Positions 1 through 12,182 are shown, counted from the stretch's first letter. The stretch is DNA of 64,000 nt from Posidonia oceanica (GCA_037176725.1 JAZBRS010000057.1:89673501-89737500), one strand, 5' to 3'. Made by a program: numbers and translations. The notes: generated from the letters alone by a model not told the origin.

Positions 1-3000
1 GCAAAATATGCATTTAAATGCATGCTGTGCATCATGAGGGACCTATATGCAAAAATCAGATACTGTGAGGGAAAACAATGCAATGCAGTAAGAAAAATAG
101 GTAAATAAAACCTAAGTTAACAGATCAGAGGACTAAGTTGCAAATCACAAAACTAATAAGGGCCAGCAATGCAATACATCAAGGTAAAATATGTACATTT
201 AAATCAGATTAACTACTGAAGGACTAACATGCAATTACCTGATTTTTTGGATTTTTCATGCAATTTTATAAGATTAAACATACGAAATTAAATGGATTTT
301 AAACAGAGGCAGGACCTGAGTGTAATAAGCTAAAAACTGAAGCCGAAAATGCAATTTAATAACAAAATACCTTACTAAATAGAAAATAAAGCTACAGTGA
401 TTTAACAGGCCGACGGCCACTGTAGCAGTTGCTACCAGTGGCCGTCGAGGGGGAAGGAGAGGCATCGGAGGCGCGCTGACCGGTGGGCGATGCTCTCCAG
501 AGCTCGGCGGAGGTCTGGGTCGCGTCGAGGAGCGACGGTGGGGCTCGAAGCAGGCCGGAGAGAGCGTCGGAGGTCTGCAGACTGTCCAGAGGCAGACCGG
601 GCAAAAACAGCGACAGGGGATCGATCGGAAGACGTCGGCATGTTTCTGGAGTTTGTGCGGTCCTCAGGCGACGCTCGGAAGTGAGTTCCGCTCACAGAGC
701 AGCGATTCCAGTCACGGAGCTCGCCGGAGAAGACGAGATGACGGTGGCGACGACCCGGCGGAAGAGGGGCTGGCATCCTATTCTAATAGGCCAGGAAGCA
801 CGCAAAGGAGAAAATTAAACTAATGGGAAGAGATGGCACCTGTTCTGGCGTCCGGAGCGTTCCCCCGACGTAGGTGGGTTCTGCAGATGCCGGTGGTGGT
901 CGTCCGGAGATTGCAGGTGCTGTCGACAGCTCGGGAGTGCTGGGATCTACTCAGTGGTGTGCTCCGATGCTTTCTAGACATCCGGAGCGAAGCTTCGCGG
1001 CCCGGAGGAAGATTCGACTTCAGTGGGTGCTGCAGGAGTCGCCTGAGGTGGGGGGAGGTGTTCGCTGCTCTCCGGATCGATTGGAGGGTACCGGCAAGCT
1101 TCTGGAGGGTTCGTGAGTGTGTGTGGATGCTTAGGAGGGCTGGTAGAGGGCTGGAGAAGAGGATTGGTCGTGGGTTGATTTTCTGGTGGAGTTGGCTGCA
1201 GGTGTTTGCTGTAGTGCGTTCGGTCTGTGGTGAGGGTCGAAGGTGAAGCTCAGGGGGGTTGGAAAGGTGATGTTCTGGCGAGTTACGGGCCGGAGTTTGG
1301 GGAGGTTCAGTGTGCTAGGGTGCGGGGAATTCTAGAATGGGAGGTGATGGGTTCTGGATGTATTTTTTGATGGTTTCGGGCGGTTTCTGGGCTGGTTTCG
1401 GCAGTGGGATGAAGGGGAGGAATGCTGGAGGTTCGTGTGAGATTGGGGAGCGAAATCGGAGTGATTCTGGATGGTGTTCGAGGTCTGGTTCTAATCGGAC
1501 GAAGCAGGTGGGAATTCTGGTTCTGCCGGTGGAAAATTGGGAGAAAAACTCTCTCTCTCTCTCGGGCTGGAGGAGTGCAAGGAAGGAGGTCGTCTGGGTG
1601 AATCCGAGATCCCTCTCTGATGGTCGGGTGCTGGCCTCTTGATCTCCTCCCACTGTCGGATCTCTGATTGCCATTAATGGCTCGGAGAGGGCGGGGCAGC
1701 AGGTCTGGCAGGTGCACGGGCAGAGAGCGGCGCACGCCGGTCCGGCTTGAGCAGGAGGCGTGCGAGGCGCAAGGACAGGTCAGGCTGGCATCGTGCTGTC
1801 GGCAGCAGACGCAGGTTGCAGGAGGAAAAGCAAACGGCAGAGGGCGGGAGAAGAAGAAGGAAGGAGGAGAAGAGGTGGAACCGTGGCCGTGGGCCTGGCC
1901 TGCGCGGAAAGAAAGAAAAAAATAAAAGAGAAAAAGAAGAAGGAAGGAGGGAAGGGCCGAATTGGGCCCAAGAAAGAAACGGAAGAAAGAAAAAAGATGA
2001 AGAAAGAAAGGAAGAAGAGTAGGGAGAGAAATAAATTAAAAATAATAATAATAAAATAAAAAATAAAACAAAAATAGGAGAGGTTCTTAGAGTAATTGTG
2101 TTTTAAGTTGGGACCTTGATTAAGTTTTTAATAATTGTTTTTGATTAATTAATTGGGTTCAAAAAGGTTTGGTTTTGATTAGGGTTTTTAGAGTTTGTTT
2201 ATCTTGATTTGTTTTCGATTTTGATTAAATGTTTGTTAAGTCTTTTGAGTTGTTTTCTAATTATGTTTTTCTTGTTAAGTACCTGGGATGTTAATTAGGA
2301 TTTTTCTAAAGTTTGTTTTAAACTAATTAGGGTTGGTTTTGTATTTTGGATTTTGGTCCTCTTTTCTTGCTTAAGTCTTTTGGGTTTGCTTTTGATTTTT
2401 GTTTGTTGGGTTTTTTTAATTAATTTCTTTTTTGTTAGGTCTTCTTGTTAGATTTTTAGTTAGGTGTTTTTGGATCATTTTCTCTCTTTTTTTTTATTTG
2501 GTTTTTTGTTGTGTTCTTCCTCTTATATTCGTTAGGTTTCTTCTTTTTTCTTAATTAATTGTCTTGGCATTTTTTAATTGTTTTCTTTTCTTTTTTTAGG
2601 AATTGTTTTCGATTGCTTTTTAGTAAGGTTCTCACTTTGACTCGTTTTAGATGCTTTTTGGTTCTTTCCTTGATTTTACAGCATTTTCTTTTGGTTGGTT
2701 TTGCATTTTTAGTTGCATTCTTGATTTCCCTTTTTTTTTGGTTGGATTTAGTTAGGTTTTTGTTTTTAATTGTTTGGTTAGCTTTTTAATTATTTCTTTT
2801 TAGGGTTTTGACTTGTTTTTCTTTTGTTTTAGAGTTTTCAAGGGTTTTTTAAAGGTTTAGTAAGAGAAGAGAAGAGGAAATTAGAAAGGAGAGGAAAAAG
2901 GAGAAATGGAGGAATAAATAGGAAAAAGAGGAGTTGAAGGAAAGTAATTTTTTGAAAATCAAAGAAAATGATAAAAATAAGATAAAAATAGGAACGAGGT

Positions 3001-3543
3001 TGAGAACAGATGAGAGCACAAGGGGGGCCCACAGTCAGGCAAAAAAGAGGGAGAAAAGGAGGTGAAAAGAGGGAGGATAATCAGGAAAGAGAGAGGAGAG
3101 AGAAAAGGATAATCCAGGAGAGAGAAATGGATAATTTGGTCAAACGGAGGTCTTAGAGGTTTCGGAAAGGGGTGAAATTTGGTGGGTGTGGGGTCTAGGG
3201 TCTCTAGTCTTGGTCCCAAGGTTTTGGTTTGGTTTTGAGAAAGTTTTGGAAGGGTTTTGAGGTGTAGAAAAAGGGTAGTTTTGCCTAAGTTTCTTAGGAT
3301 TTTTGGAAGTGGTTTTGGTCTGAGATTTTAAAGGCTTTTTGGTGGGTTTGCTAAGTCTAGAGGGGTGAGTTTTCCTATGAATTTTGTTTAGTTTTTGGGT
3401 TCGGGAAAGGGGGGTAATCTTAGGTTGAGTTTGGGCTTGTTTTGAGGGGAAAGAGGAAGAGAATGGTGTGAGTTTGGACCTAGGTTCGGGTTCAGAAGCC
3501 ACCAGAAGATTCCAATCGATCCGGCCTGTCAAAATGGGGTGTC
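1..3543 (-). mobile_element. G-family LTR, 5' (U3) part, cut by window edge
   Basis: Read on the minus strand from 3,543 downward, this matches the first 3.5 kb of the 6.2-kb LTR at 45,454-51,652: GACACCCCATTTTGACAGG start, a C/T-rich tract, an A-rich tract, a GC-rich block near 480-780, then the GCATTT-rich stretch at the window edge. The first bases TGTA of the LTR and the polypurine tract that should precede it are missing; DUF7745 coding sequence of element A abuts it directly. It holds long homopurine/homopyrimidine stretches (about 1,800-2,060 and 2,090-2,830). Open frames inside it look like chance ORFs. It is unlike the 5' LTR of element A, so it probably came from another element. 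Confidence 0.85.
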
Positions 3544-4654
3544 AACGGACCCCATGCCACATCAGATCTGCTAGCACTATTGTGGCTGCTGTTGTGCTGA
3601 GGTGGTAAGTCTGCATGAGTCTAGGTGCGGTGCTATCAATGAAGGCACCCTGCCGAAGGCCAAACTGCCGCATGACCCGGATAGGGTGGTACTCCACACC
3701 CCCGGTGAATCCTGGTAGCACCACAAGTCGCGTATCACGAGCATCGAAGAAGACGATGAAGGGCTCTGCTGCGGATGGGATGATTCGCCTAGTTATTGCA
3801 TCATCCGTCAGCTCAGACAGCTTCTGGTACTCTTCTGGTACGCTCTTGATAGTTCTTGCATGACCACTACTGCAATATGTTTCAATAGCATGCCTTTGGG
3901 GGCGCAGTAGATCCATCTCTCGGTGTGCAGCTAGCTAGATTTGCACAAGTACTCCGCAGCCGTGGAACTGGCGGCAGTGGTGTACGACGCGGTCCAACCC
4001 GCGGTAAGTTTCTGCAAGGATGACTAGTGCCAGGTCGATCTGCCGGGTCACCACTGCAAGTGCAATCTCGGCAATCTCGATTGCAACTATAATCATGCCA
4101 TGCGTGAAGATGAGTTCACCCAGAAAGTGGGTGACGAATCCCTGGAGCCACAGCTCATCTCCGAGTTCAGCGCACCTTTCCATAACTACATCAAAGTATG
4201 CTAGGCGAAGCAGGGGCGTGGGCCCACTGGTGCAGATTAATCTTTGTTGGCAGCCTTTGGCAGAGAGCCCAGTCAGCTGGCTCAGGACCGTAGTGTACCC
4301 ATCATGCCTCATGAAGACTGGAGGTCCCATAATCTTGGAGAAGCCGCAGATCCGGCGCACTTCCTCCAGCGTAGGAGTCAGCTCTGTCCTGCCGAAACGG
4401 AAGACATAGTGCACTAGCTTCCAGAACCTTGTTGTAGCACATAGGAGATGCCGGCTTACTTCCACGTCTGCTGCCTTCAGAAGCTTGGAAGGGATACCCC
4501 ATGTGCGCAGCTTCTCGCGATCGGCTTCAGTGAGTTTGCCAACCCACTCTCGTAGGGCGTTTGAGCAGTGCATGGGAGTGACCAGAGTAGGATAACCCAT
4601 TGTGCAAGGAAAATGCAGGCTGCTGGTGCAGAAATCTCGGGTACCTGTAACCAA
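3542..4654 (-). pseudogene. DUF7745 / plant-mobile-domain-like protein of element A, one internal stop, 3' truncated
   Basis: Two same-frame segments (4,654-3,935 and 3,916-3,542) form one gene broken by a TAG where the G copy has Trp. The likely true start is the Met of MGYPTLVTP; residues before it lie upstream of a splice-acceptor-like site. Visible motifs include LREWVGKLTEADREKL and FRFGRTELTPTLEEVRRIC; the latter resembles the F.FGE.TITL.DV pattern of the plant mobile domain (PMD) seen in MAIN/MAIL proteins and in transposons. Relative to the G copy (59,610-60,812) it ends about 70 codons early, because sequence after GVR is replaced by an LTR whose first bases supply the stop. Function is unknown; PMD proteins are linked to transposon silencing and gene expression. 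The domain assignment is from memory of the family and was not searched. Confidence 0.75.
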
Positions 4655-6040
4655 GATTGCAGTTCATCAGATCAGATATAAGCATGTAACACTTGGCTGA
4701 TAAAAATGCAGATTTCAAGGCTATGGCAGTATAGCATGTTTAACAGCTAGCATTCAGAGTGCAAATGTTAAACACATTCAGACAAAGGCAGCTCTGCTGG
4801 GGCAAGTGGTTGGTCGGAGCTCTGGACCAGTGCAGCTTGAAAAAGGTCGACGCATGCTTGATAGAAGTACTGTCTCAACGCCGGGCCAAGTTTTGCAGAG
4901 CGGGAAGATAGAAGAAGGGAATGACTGACGCTGTGCATGCATGTATGGTTTATGCTTGGTATGCATGGCTATGTGCATGGTTTATGGTAGATGCTGTAAA
5001 TGTATGCATGATTGTTGCTTATATGCTATAGCCCTTAGCATATGGAGTGCTTAGTGCCTGCTGCAGAAGAAGAGAGGGGTCCCTGACTCACTGGACTCTA
5101 CTCAAGCTCTTAACTTGCTGGTGGCTCTCAGGAAAGGGTTATTTGCAGTGCAAGGGTGGTGGGTGGTGAGGACAGGCTCCAGACCAATCTCCCAAGGACC
5201 TACACCTACTCTTTTGCTTCTCTTTGCTCCCTCATAGGCGTGTAGGTTTCCCCTATCCCTAACTTAGAGGTAATAGGCACCTAGTTGAAGCTGGGGAGCT
5301 GCTCGCTAGGCTTTGCTAGGTTTAGGCTCTGCAGGGTTTGTGTATTCCCCAGGTGCAAACTTTTGTCTCTCTTTAGGACAGGTAAAGGGATGGGATTGCG
5401 CTGCTTGCTTTTTTCTTTTTCTGGAGTTGACTTTTGTCTCTTTTTTTTTGCAGGCTTCCGTTGTCCCTGGCTTAGGGGTAATGGGCGTCGGGGTTTTAAA
5501 GTGGGTTTGGGGCTCCCAGGTGCAAAATGGCGGACCATCTCCGAAGTAGTTCAGAGGGACAGGCTTATGCTACACGCCTCTATCTCTAGGGCCTACTTCT
5601 GCCTTCGCCTTCTATTTGCTTTTTCTTTTATGCCCATGCTCAAACATATTCTTTTGTGGCTCACATTCTTGCTCACACCCTAGCATTTTATCTCCCTCAG
5701 GAGGTGCAAGTCCTAAGGGGTTTGGTTATTTCGCCTATTCTCATTGGAAAGGTGGCTCCCTCACTGGCTAAGATGCCTAAGTAGTGTCAGGTGAGGCAGG
5801 GTAGACTCCTTCCATAGTAGGCAAGCACATCCGATTTCATCATCGGGCCAGATGCAATGCATATTTTTGCTGGGAATTTTTGGTTTTTGCTTGAGTATGC
5901 TAAAAGAGATGGAAATGCAAGGATATATGTAGAGAGTGTGGGAACGTGGAGGGGCAAGATAGGAATGCAGAAGAATGTACAAGGAAGAGAGACTGCAAAG
6001 GATGGGACAGGAGAGAACGCTCTGCAAGGCAGGGGCCGGT
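4655..6040 (-). other. Spacer between integrase and the DUF7745-like ORF
   Basis: No convincing coding sequence. The minus-strand end of the spacer reads CTGATCTGATGAACTGC, then CTTGGTTACAG before GTACCC (AG at about 4,652-4,653), a plausible branch point and 3' splice site at the same place as in element G. The rest is unique, mildly pyrimidine-rich sequence, homologous in position to 58,266-59,520. Confidence 0.5.
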
Positions 6041-7141
6041 CTACTGATAGTACTTCTTGAGATAGCATGCATTGACCGGCTCTGATTGCCCAGTCTAATC
6101 CATGTCCTCAAGAATTGCTGCGCCGCCTGAGAATGCCTGCTTGACCACAAAGGGGCCACGCTAGTTGGGTTCGAATTTGCCTCGACCGTCTGGCAGGTGG
6201 ATGGCTCTCAAGACAAGGTCAGCTGGCTGGAAGCTCCTGGGCCACACCTTCTTCAGGTATGCTCTTGCCATCCGCTTCTGGTAGCAGTGAGTATTGTGCA
6301 TTGCTTGCAACCTATGCTCATCAATCAGGTTGAGCTGGGCACAGCGGTCCTCGACCCATTCTGCTTCTTCCAGCTCTACTTCTCGCAGGATTCACAGCGA
6401 AGGGATCTCCACTTCGACAGGCAGCACTGCGTCCATGCCATACGCTAGTGAGTACAGGGTGGCTCCTGTCGAGGTCCGCACTGATGTCCTATACGCCCAG
6501 AGTGTGTACGAGAGCTTATCATGCCAGTCTTTGTGGGTTTCTGCCATCTTCTTCATTATTTTCATAATGTTTTTATTGACAGACTCCACTGCTCCATTCA
6601 TCTGCGGTCGGTATGGCGAGGACCTATGATGCTTGATCTGGTGCTTCTACAGGTATTCCTCGATTCTCTTTGCAATAAAGTTTGAGCCGTTGTTAGAGAT
6701 GATTGCATGCAGGACCCCATATCGGGTGACAATGTTATTTCTGATAAACCTCTCTGTCACCACAGCTGTGACCGCCTTGTAGGAGGCTGCTTCCACCCAC
6801 TTAGTGAAATAGTCTATCGCTACCAGGATGAAGCGATGACCATTCGATGCAGCAGGGTGTATGGCGCCGATGACATCAATCCCCCAAGTGGAGAAGGGCC
6901 ATGGTGAGGACATGCTATGCAATTCCTGCGGGAGGGCGTGCATGAGATTACCCTGGATCTGGCAGTTGTAGCATATACGCACAAACTGGAAGCAGTCTGC
7001 CTCCATGGTTGACCAGAAGTAATCTTCCAACATGATTTTCTTGGCCAGCAGCACACCATTCATATGCAGACCACAAGTCCCTGCATGGACTTGGAGCATT
7101 AGCGTGTCGGCCTCTTGCCTGCTCACGCAGCGCAGGAGCAT
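6041..7141 (-). pseudogene. Integrase of element A (inactive)
   Basis: DDE integrase at the end of pol, which would insert the cDNA into chromosomes. Visible in order: a HHCC zinc finger (HAGTCGLH ... CYNCQ), catalytic core with first Asp in WGIDVIGAIHP, second position IISNNGSNF where Asp has become Asn, and the third acidic residue in PQMNGAVES. The C-terminal tail ends LKKYYQ-stop at 6,041-6,043, shared exactly with the remnant in element G. Stops interrupt it after RIEEYL, after VEIPSL, in FEPN*RGPF (Trp to stop) and in EDMD*TG (Gln to stop). The lost second Asp alone would abolish strand transfer. It is in the same frame as the RNase H segments. Confidence 0.88.
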
Positions 7142-7766
7142 CTAGCTGTATGACCTTTTGTATAGCTGCCCCGCCCCTAACACGTACTTTGACGCCTGAC
7201 ACGCCAAACTTCTTCTATCTGCTGTTGAGGTGCCAGGCGGGTGGCTGCCGGACTCCAGGAAGGCTTTAATGTCACAGTACCAAGGCTGCTCTTCCACCAG
7301 ATCTGCCTCCTCTATGCTCATGCAGTGCACAGGCTGCTCCATGCATGTGACTGATACATCCACTACTCGGTCTTCAGGTATACTGAGCCAAGATGCCAAG
7401 GTTGCTAATGCGTCTACGTATGCATTACTTGCCCTATTCATGTACGAGAAGCGGATTTTTGCAAACTGTTCGATCAGCTTCAGCAGGTGTTCGTGATATG
7501 GCACTAACTTTGGATACTTTGTTCTCCAATCGCCATTCACTTGGGAAATCACCAGCATGGCATTGCCATGCACATGCAGCTTCTACGTCTCATGCTCGAG
7601 CGCGACCTTCAGTCCCAAAATGCATGCTTCATATTCTGCTTCATTATTAGTGCATTTGAAGGTCAAATTCCTTGCAAAGGGGATCATCTGCCCCTACAGT
7701 GTGGTCAGCACCGCGCCTATGCCTCGGCCCTTCTTGTTGACAGCACCATCAAAGTACAACTGCCAC
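7142..7766 (-). pseudogene. Second RNase H (aRNH-type) and linker of element A
   Basis: A second RNase H domain between the RT-linked one and integrase, as known for the Tat clade. Motifs: WQLYFDGAVN (first Asp), CTNNEAEYEACILGL (Glu), HGNAMLVISQVNGDW where the usual Asp of GDS is Asn, and NAYVDALATLAS (last Asp). Stops occur before WQLYF, after AVLTTL and after LEHET. About 75 residues of linker (PEDRVVDVSV ... QLYKRSYS) follow and end at a TAG before integrase. It would help degrade RNA in RNA:DNA hybrids during reverse transcription; the Asp-to-Asn change and the stops make it inactive. Confidence 0.82.
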
Positions 7767-8392
7767 TACTCTAAGTCCTCAGGGTCTTCCCCTGCGTCTT
7801 CCATTGCAAAGAGGATGTCCTCATCCAGGAACTGCGTCTGGAGAGGCTGGTATCCAGGCAAAGGAAAGTCTGCAAGGTGATCTGCCATGGCTTGGCCCTT
7901 CATGGCTCGCTGCGTGACAAAGGTGATGTCGTACTAAGACAACAGTACCTGCCACTTAACGCGTCTGCCTACCATTGCTGGCTTCTGGAAGAGGAACTTG
8001 ATGGGGTCATGTCGACATAGAAGCTGGACTGGATATGCCATCATGTAGTGCCTCAGCTTCTGTGCAGCCCAGAAGAGGGATAAGCAAGTCTTCTCCATTG
8101 TGCTATACCTGGCTTCGCAATCATTGAATTTCTTGCTCAGGTAATAAATTGCATGCTCCTTTCTACCAGACTCGTCATGTTGGCCCAAGACGGCGCCCAT
8201 GGAATGCTGCATGGTTGAGAGGTAGAGAAGCAGAGGTCTCCCCGGCGTGGGTGGGACCAAAACAAGAGGCTTGATCAGAAGCTGCTTGATCTTGTCAAAG
8301 GCAGCTTGGCACTCCTCGCTCCAGTTGATCTGTGCATTCTTCTTTAGGAGCTTGAAGATCGGTTCGCATATAGGTGTGAGCTGCGCAATCAA
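7767..8392 (-). pseudogene. RT thumb/connection and RT-linked RNase H of element A
   Basis: Continues the RT after a frameshift near 8,530. ISRLIAQLTPICEPIFKLL and NWSEECQAAFDKIKQLL are the typical thumb-to-RNase H segment; LLLYLSTMQHSMGAVLGQ, HAIYYLSKKFNDCEARYS and EKTCLSLFWAAQKLRHYM match the RNase H-like domain (RT_RNaseH family) of gypsy elements. A TAG after KWQVLLS separates it from YDITFVTQRAMKGQAMADHLAD. In many gypsy elements this first RNase H is degenerate once a second one is present. Non-functional here because of frame disruption. Confidence 0.85.
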
Positions 8393-9492
8393 CCGACTGA
8401 TATACTACAGGTGTCTGAGCAGGCCTCAGACTTCTTTCTCTGTCCTGGGGGGTGGCATGTCCACGATGGCTTTTGCCTTCATCGGGTCCACTTCAATCCC
8501 TCTATGGCTAATAATGTAGCCCAGGAGCTTGCCAAAGATACCCCGAATACGCATTTGCTGGGGTTAAGGCGCAGCTTGTACTTTCTTAAGCGGTCAAAGA
8601 GTTTCCTTAAGCAGGCAAGGTGATCCTCAGGCTCTTTGGTCTTGACAATCATATCATCCACGTATACCTCAACTTCTTGATGCATGAGGTCGTGGAAAAG
8701 TGCAGTCATAGCCCTCTGATAGGTTGCGCCAGCATTTTTCAGCCCAAATGGCATAACTTGGTAGCAGAAGACACCCCAAGGGGTGATGAATGATGTTTTC
8801 TCCATATCCTCCTCTGCCATTCTGATCTGGTTATAGCCAGAGAAGCCATTCATGAAAGAAAGCATTTTGTGCCCTGCAGTGTTGTCGACTAGGATGTCAA
8901 TGTACGGCAGTGGAAAATCATCCTTGGGACTCGCCTTGTTCAGGTCCTGGTAGTCGATGCACATATGGACTCGTCCGCCCTTCTTGGGTACTGGCACAAC
9001 GTTTGCAAGCCACTCAGGGTAAAGGACGACCTTGAGGAAGTTAACATTGTGCTACTTCATGATCTCCTCCTTGATCATAAGTAGCCACTGTGATCGCCAT
9101 CGCCTTAGCTTCTGCTTTACTGGCCTTGCATCTGGGTCCAAAGGTAGGTTGTGCACAACTATCTCAATGTCGAGGCCAACCATATCCTCGTAGCTCCAGG
9201 CGAAGACATCCACCTACTCTTTCAGGAATGCGATGAATTCTGCTCTAGCCTGGGGCGACAGAAGGGCGCTAATGCGGACCTCTCTGACTTCCTCTACTAT
9301 GCCAATGCTGACAACCTCTGTCTCCTCCTCGACATGTAAGTTAGGGCCTTCTGGATCGTCGTCGTGGGGCTGGAACTCAGGCGACGGTTCATCATTCTCA
9401 TCTTCGCCTGCATCATCCTCCTCTCCATATGCAATAAGCTTCGAGAGGATCTCCTTCTCAAAGGTGGGGTCTGAGATATCGAAGGAGTGCAA
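8393..9492 (-). pseudogene. Reverse transcriptase of element A (frameshifted)
   Basis: RT copies the element RNA to DNA. The N-terminal part (from MHSFDISDPTFEKEIL, acidic) is followed by two in-frame stops and the palm: VPKKGGRVHMCIDYQDLNKA, FMNGFSGYNQIRM, TPWGVFCYQVMPFGLKNAGATYQR and the catalytic YVDD in EVEVYVDDMIVK (about 8,645-8,669). The YVDD box is intact, but a one-base loss near 8,530 shifts the frame after KCVFGVS, and two further stops (Arg to TGA, Gln to TAG) lie in the following thumb region. The frame differs from that of the upstream protease, with the repeat-rich stretch 9,493-9,806 between them. Confidence 0.9.
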
Positions 9493-9806
9493 GTGTTCCG
9501 CTGCTTGGCCCTAGTGACGCTTCAGCATGGTCACGCTTACCCGAGTGTTTTTATACCCTCGGCGCACGACCTCTATCCTGGCAAGCTCCTCAGCTGGCTC
9601 TGCCTACTCTGACTCTGCTGACTCTGCCATTTGTGCTACTGCCTGTACTGAAGCTAATTGTGTTGAGGCTGCTTGTGCCGAAGCTAGTTGTGCTGCTGCT
9701 TGCTGTGCAGGGGTTGCATATGCTACTGCTTGCTGCTGTGCTGTTGATGCCTGTTGTATTACTGCCTGTGCATGTTGTGCTGCTGCTGATGCATGTTGTA
9801 CTACTG
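9493..9806 (-). repeat. Q/T-rich minisatellite at the protease-RT junction
   Basis: Degenerate tandem units around ACAACATGC and GCAGCAGCA on the minus strand, read as QQQHNMHQ-like peptide when open. Several CAG/CAA codons have become TAG/TAA, including the stop that ends the protease frame at 9,807. Element G lacks this region. Confidence 0.6.
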
Positions 9807-12179
9807 CTAGTGCATGTTGTACTGCTGTTGTGCATGTTGTGCTAATGCTACCACTTGCGGTGCTGCTGGTGCTGTTTGTGCTGATGCTGCTGGTATCCGC
9901 TGTGCTGTTGCTTCCTCTGCATGTTTTGGCGTACTCGGTAAGGATATATCAGGTTGGTGGCTGGCCAGTGTACTGCCTCTCGCTGCCTCGCCTAAGTGTG
10001 GCATGCGCTGCACAAACCATCTAGACCCACCCCCTAGCTGTAGGGTGATCAGCTCATCTGGTCTAGCGGGTGCCTCGAGCACTAGATCTTCCTCTAGGAC
10101 CATGATAGAGGGATCTATAGCCACGGCCTTCCCCTTCTTTTGTGCTGTCTCATGCTCTACGACATCATGCGCCAGTGATGTAAGTTGCTCCTGGAATAAC
10201 TGTTCCAAGTCTCCCATAGAGAAGTCAATCTGAGCGTCTGCAACCACTCCTACCTCCTCATTTGAGGGTGAGTTGACGTAATAGGCGCCTGCTGGGCTTG
10301 CGGCCGGCCCTGGCTCGACTACTGGGCTTTCTGCTGCTTGGGGCATCTGTTTCGCTGCTGTTGGGTAGGCTGCCAGGGTCACTGCTGCTACTAGCGGGGA
10401 GGCACAACTGCTCTTCTGGGGGGCCAATGGCTGGGCTGCCATGCTCGAGGATGAAGTGCCAGTGACCATGGGTGATAGTGGTGGTCTCCCGGTAGTAGCG
10501 GTGAGAATCTTCCGCATAGCAAGATCTACTGAAGCTGATAGTGGTGTGCCTGACAAAGCCGCCTGGCTTGCTTGTGGTGCTGTCGATGATGCAGGCTGAG
10601 TCACGTTGTCATTTGATCTGACTGACTGTGCCACTAAAGAAGGTGATTTCCATGCTGGTGCGGCTGCGGCCACAAGCTGACTGCTGGATAACGCCGGAGG
10701 GTGTGCTTCTGACTCTAGCGCTGTAGCTGCGGCTGTCGGTGACTTTGGTGATGCTGCAGGAAGAGGGGAAACTGTCAGTCCTGTCCCAGGGTTTGCCAAT
10801 TCTGCTGCTTCATTAGGGAGTGCCAAGCAAACTGACTGGGATGCAGTCACGCTAAGCTGATCCTTGTTGCTGGTTGGGGCTGCCTCAACTATGCCAGACT
10901 CCTCCTCATCTGAGTAGTAGTCCTCAATGCAGACCCATTCTTCCTTCGGCAGCTGAGAGCTTGGGCATGACGCCTGCTGTGCTGGGGCTTCACTGCTGTT
11001 TGAATCCAGGATACCTGCACTAGTGAAATTAGTGAGGTCCTGCGGGATAGCCATCCTCTGATCCATAGGCAGCATGCATCTGTCTTTGCTGGACTGTAAG
11101 TCATATCCAAGACCTTCAGAATCTCTTCGCTCTGCTGCTCTGATCGGCTCAGCGATTCCCTGGCCGTATCGCCCGAGCGGCGTTCCTTTGACATAGTCCC
11201 ACCCATGACAGACGTTTTCGACCATCCGAAAGGGGTTGCTGTGAATGGCCAAGGAGTTGACACGTTCAAGATCAGGTACAAAGCTAACCGGCTCACACCG
11301 ATTAACTTGATACAAGGCAGCTGAAAGCTCAGGGTCAAAAGGGACAGTCTGTGAAGAGATAGGTGCAACCGCCTCGATCCGCTCCTTCTCGAAGTTTTCC
11401 ACCATTACAACGATAACATCGTCGCCGTGGCAAAACTTGATCATGCGGTGGAGGGTCGAGGGGATGACCTGATGCTTGTGGAGCCAAGGGCACCCAAGCA
11501 GGAAGTTAAAGTTAGGCTCCAAGTCGACAATGTAGAATTCCACATCGAACATCACCGGGCCGATGGTAAGAGGAATAATCAAGATCCCTAGAGCATCATG
11601 GTGCGTATTGTCAAAAGCTGTCATTCCCATTATCGCTGGGGTGATATCCTCGGCTTTGAATTCGAGCCTGGTTGCAGTGCGCAACGGACAGACATTAAGG
11701 CCTGACCTGTTATCAACCAGCGATAGGGGAATGCGAAAGTTTTTGTATTGCACCGTGACAAACAAGGGTTGGTTATGATTAATCCCCGCCGAAGGCAGCT
11801 CATTGCTTGTGAAAGAGATGATCTGAGGCTCTGCGATGACGCCAACCATGCTTTCCAGGGCCGCGGGTTCTATGGCTTGGGACACACGGGCTGCTTGGAA
11901 CACTCGGAGAAAAGCCTCACGGTGTTCAGAAGAGGAGTGTATGGGGTCCCAAATGGAAATGTCGGCTTTAACCCTCCTAAGCTGGGAGGTAATGTCGGTT
12001 TTGTGGTGCGGCTTTCTGGTAATAGGAGGGGGTGCTTTGGGGGTTGGCTCTACCAGGCTAGGTGCAGGGGGTTGGCTTGATGCTGGGGGTGCTGTGGGTT
12101 GGCTAACCGGTAGGGGTGCTGCTGGTGCTGGACGGCTGGGCCTTACCACCGGTGCTGTGGGCTGGTATACCCTCCTCAA
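9807..12179 (-). pseudogene. Aspartic protease domain plus long Ser/Ala/Pro-rich tail of element A
   Basis: This 790-codon frame follows the gag stop with no change of frame. Residues about 1-70 are a Pro-rich linker, then TDITSQLRRVKADISIWDPI. A retropepsin-like domain follows (about 130-250): the catalytic motif reads LVDNRSGLN (G copy: LVDNGSGLN), with Gly replaced by Arg (near 11,707), and the later ILIIPLTIGPV and FNFLLGCPWLH match the protease fold. The next stretch, GTPLGRYGQGI ... EGLGYD, is Gly-rich and G-patch-like. The last 400 residues are Ala/Ser/Pro-rich with an acidic YYVNSPSNEE segment conserved in G. It would cleave the polyprotein; the Gly-to-Arg change probably inactivates it. 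Confidence 0.85.
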
Positions 12180-12182
12180 TCA
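12180..12182 (-). promoter_or_regulatory. In-frame UGA between gag and protease, possible readthrough site
   Basis: The gag frame ends ACG TGA and the next codon TTG opens the protease frame with no frame change. The same arrangement (ACG TGA TCG) occurs in element G. A suppressible stop is the simple reading; it was not tested. Confidence 0.55.

Noticed and set aside
1747..2059. Lys/Arg/Glu-rich ORFs as a nuclear protein
   Set aside because: Simple purine tract inside an LTR; the matching G LTR region is not open.
3542..4654. Envelope-like gene downstream of integrase
   Set aside because: No signal peptide or transmembrane segment; the conserved core is PMD-like rather than env-like.
9527..10024. 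Cys/Ala-rich 165-codon plus-strand ORF
   Set aside because: Antisense shadow of the Q-rich repeat and protease tail of element A.
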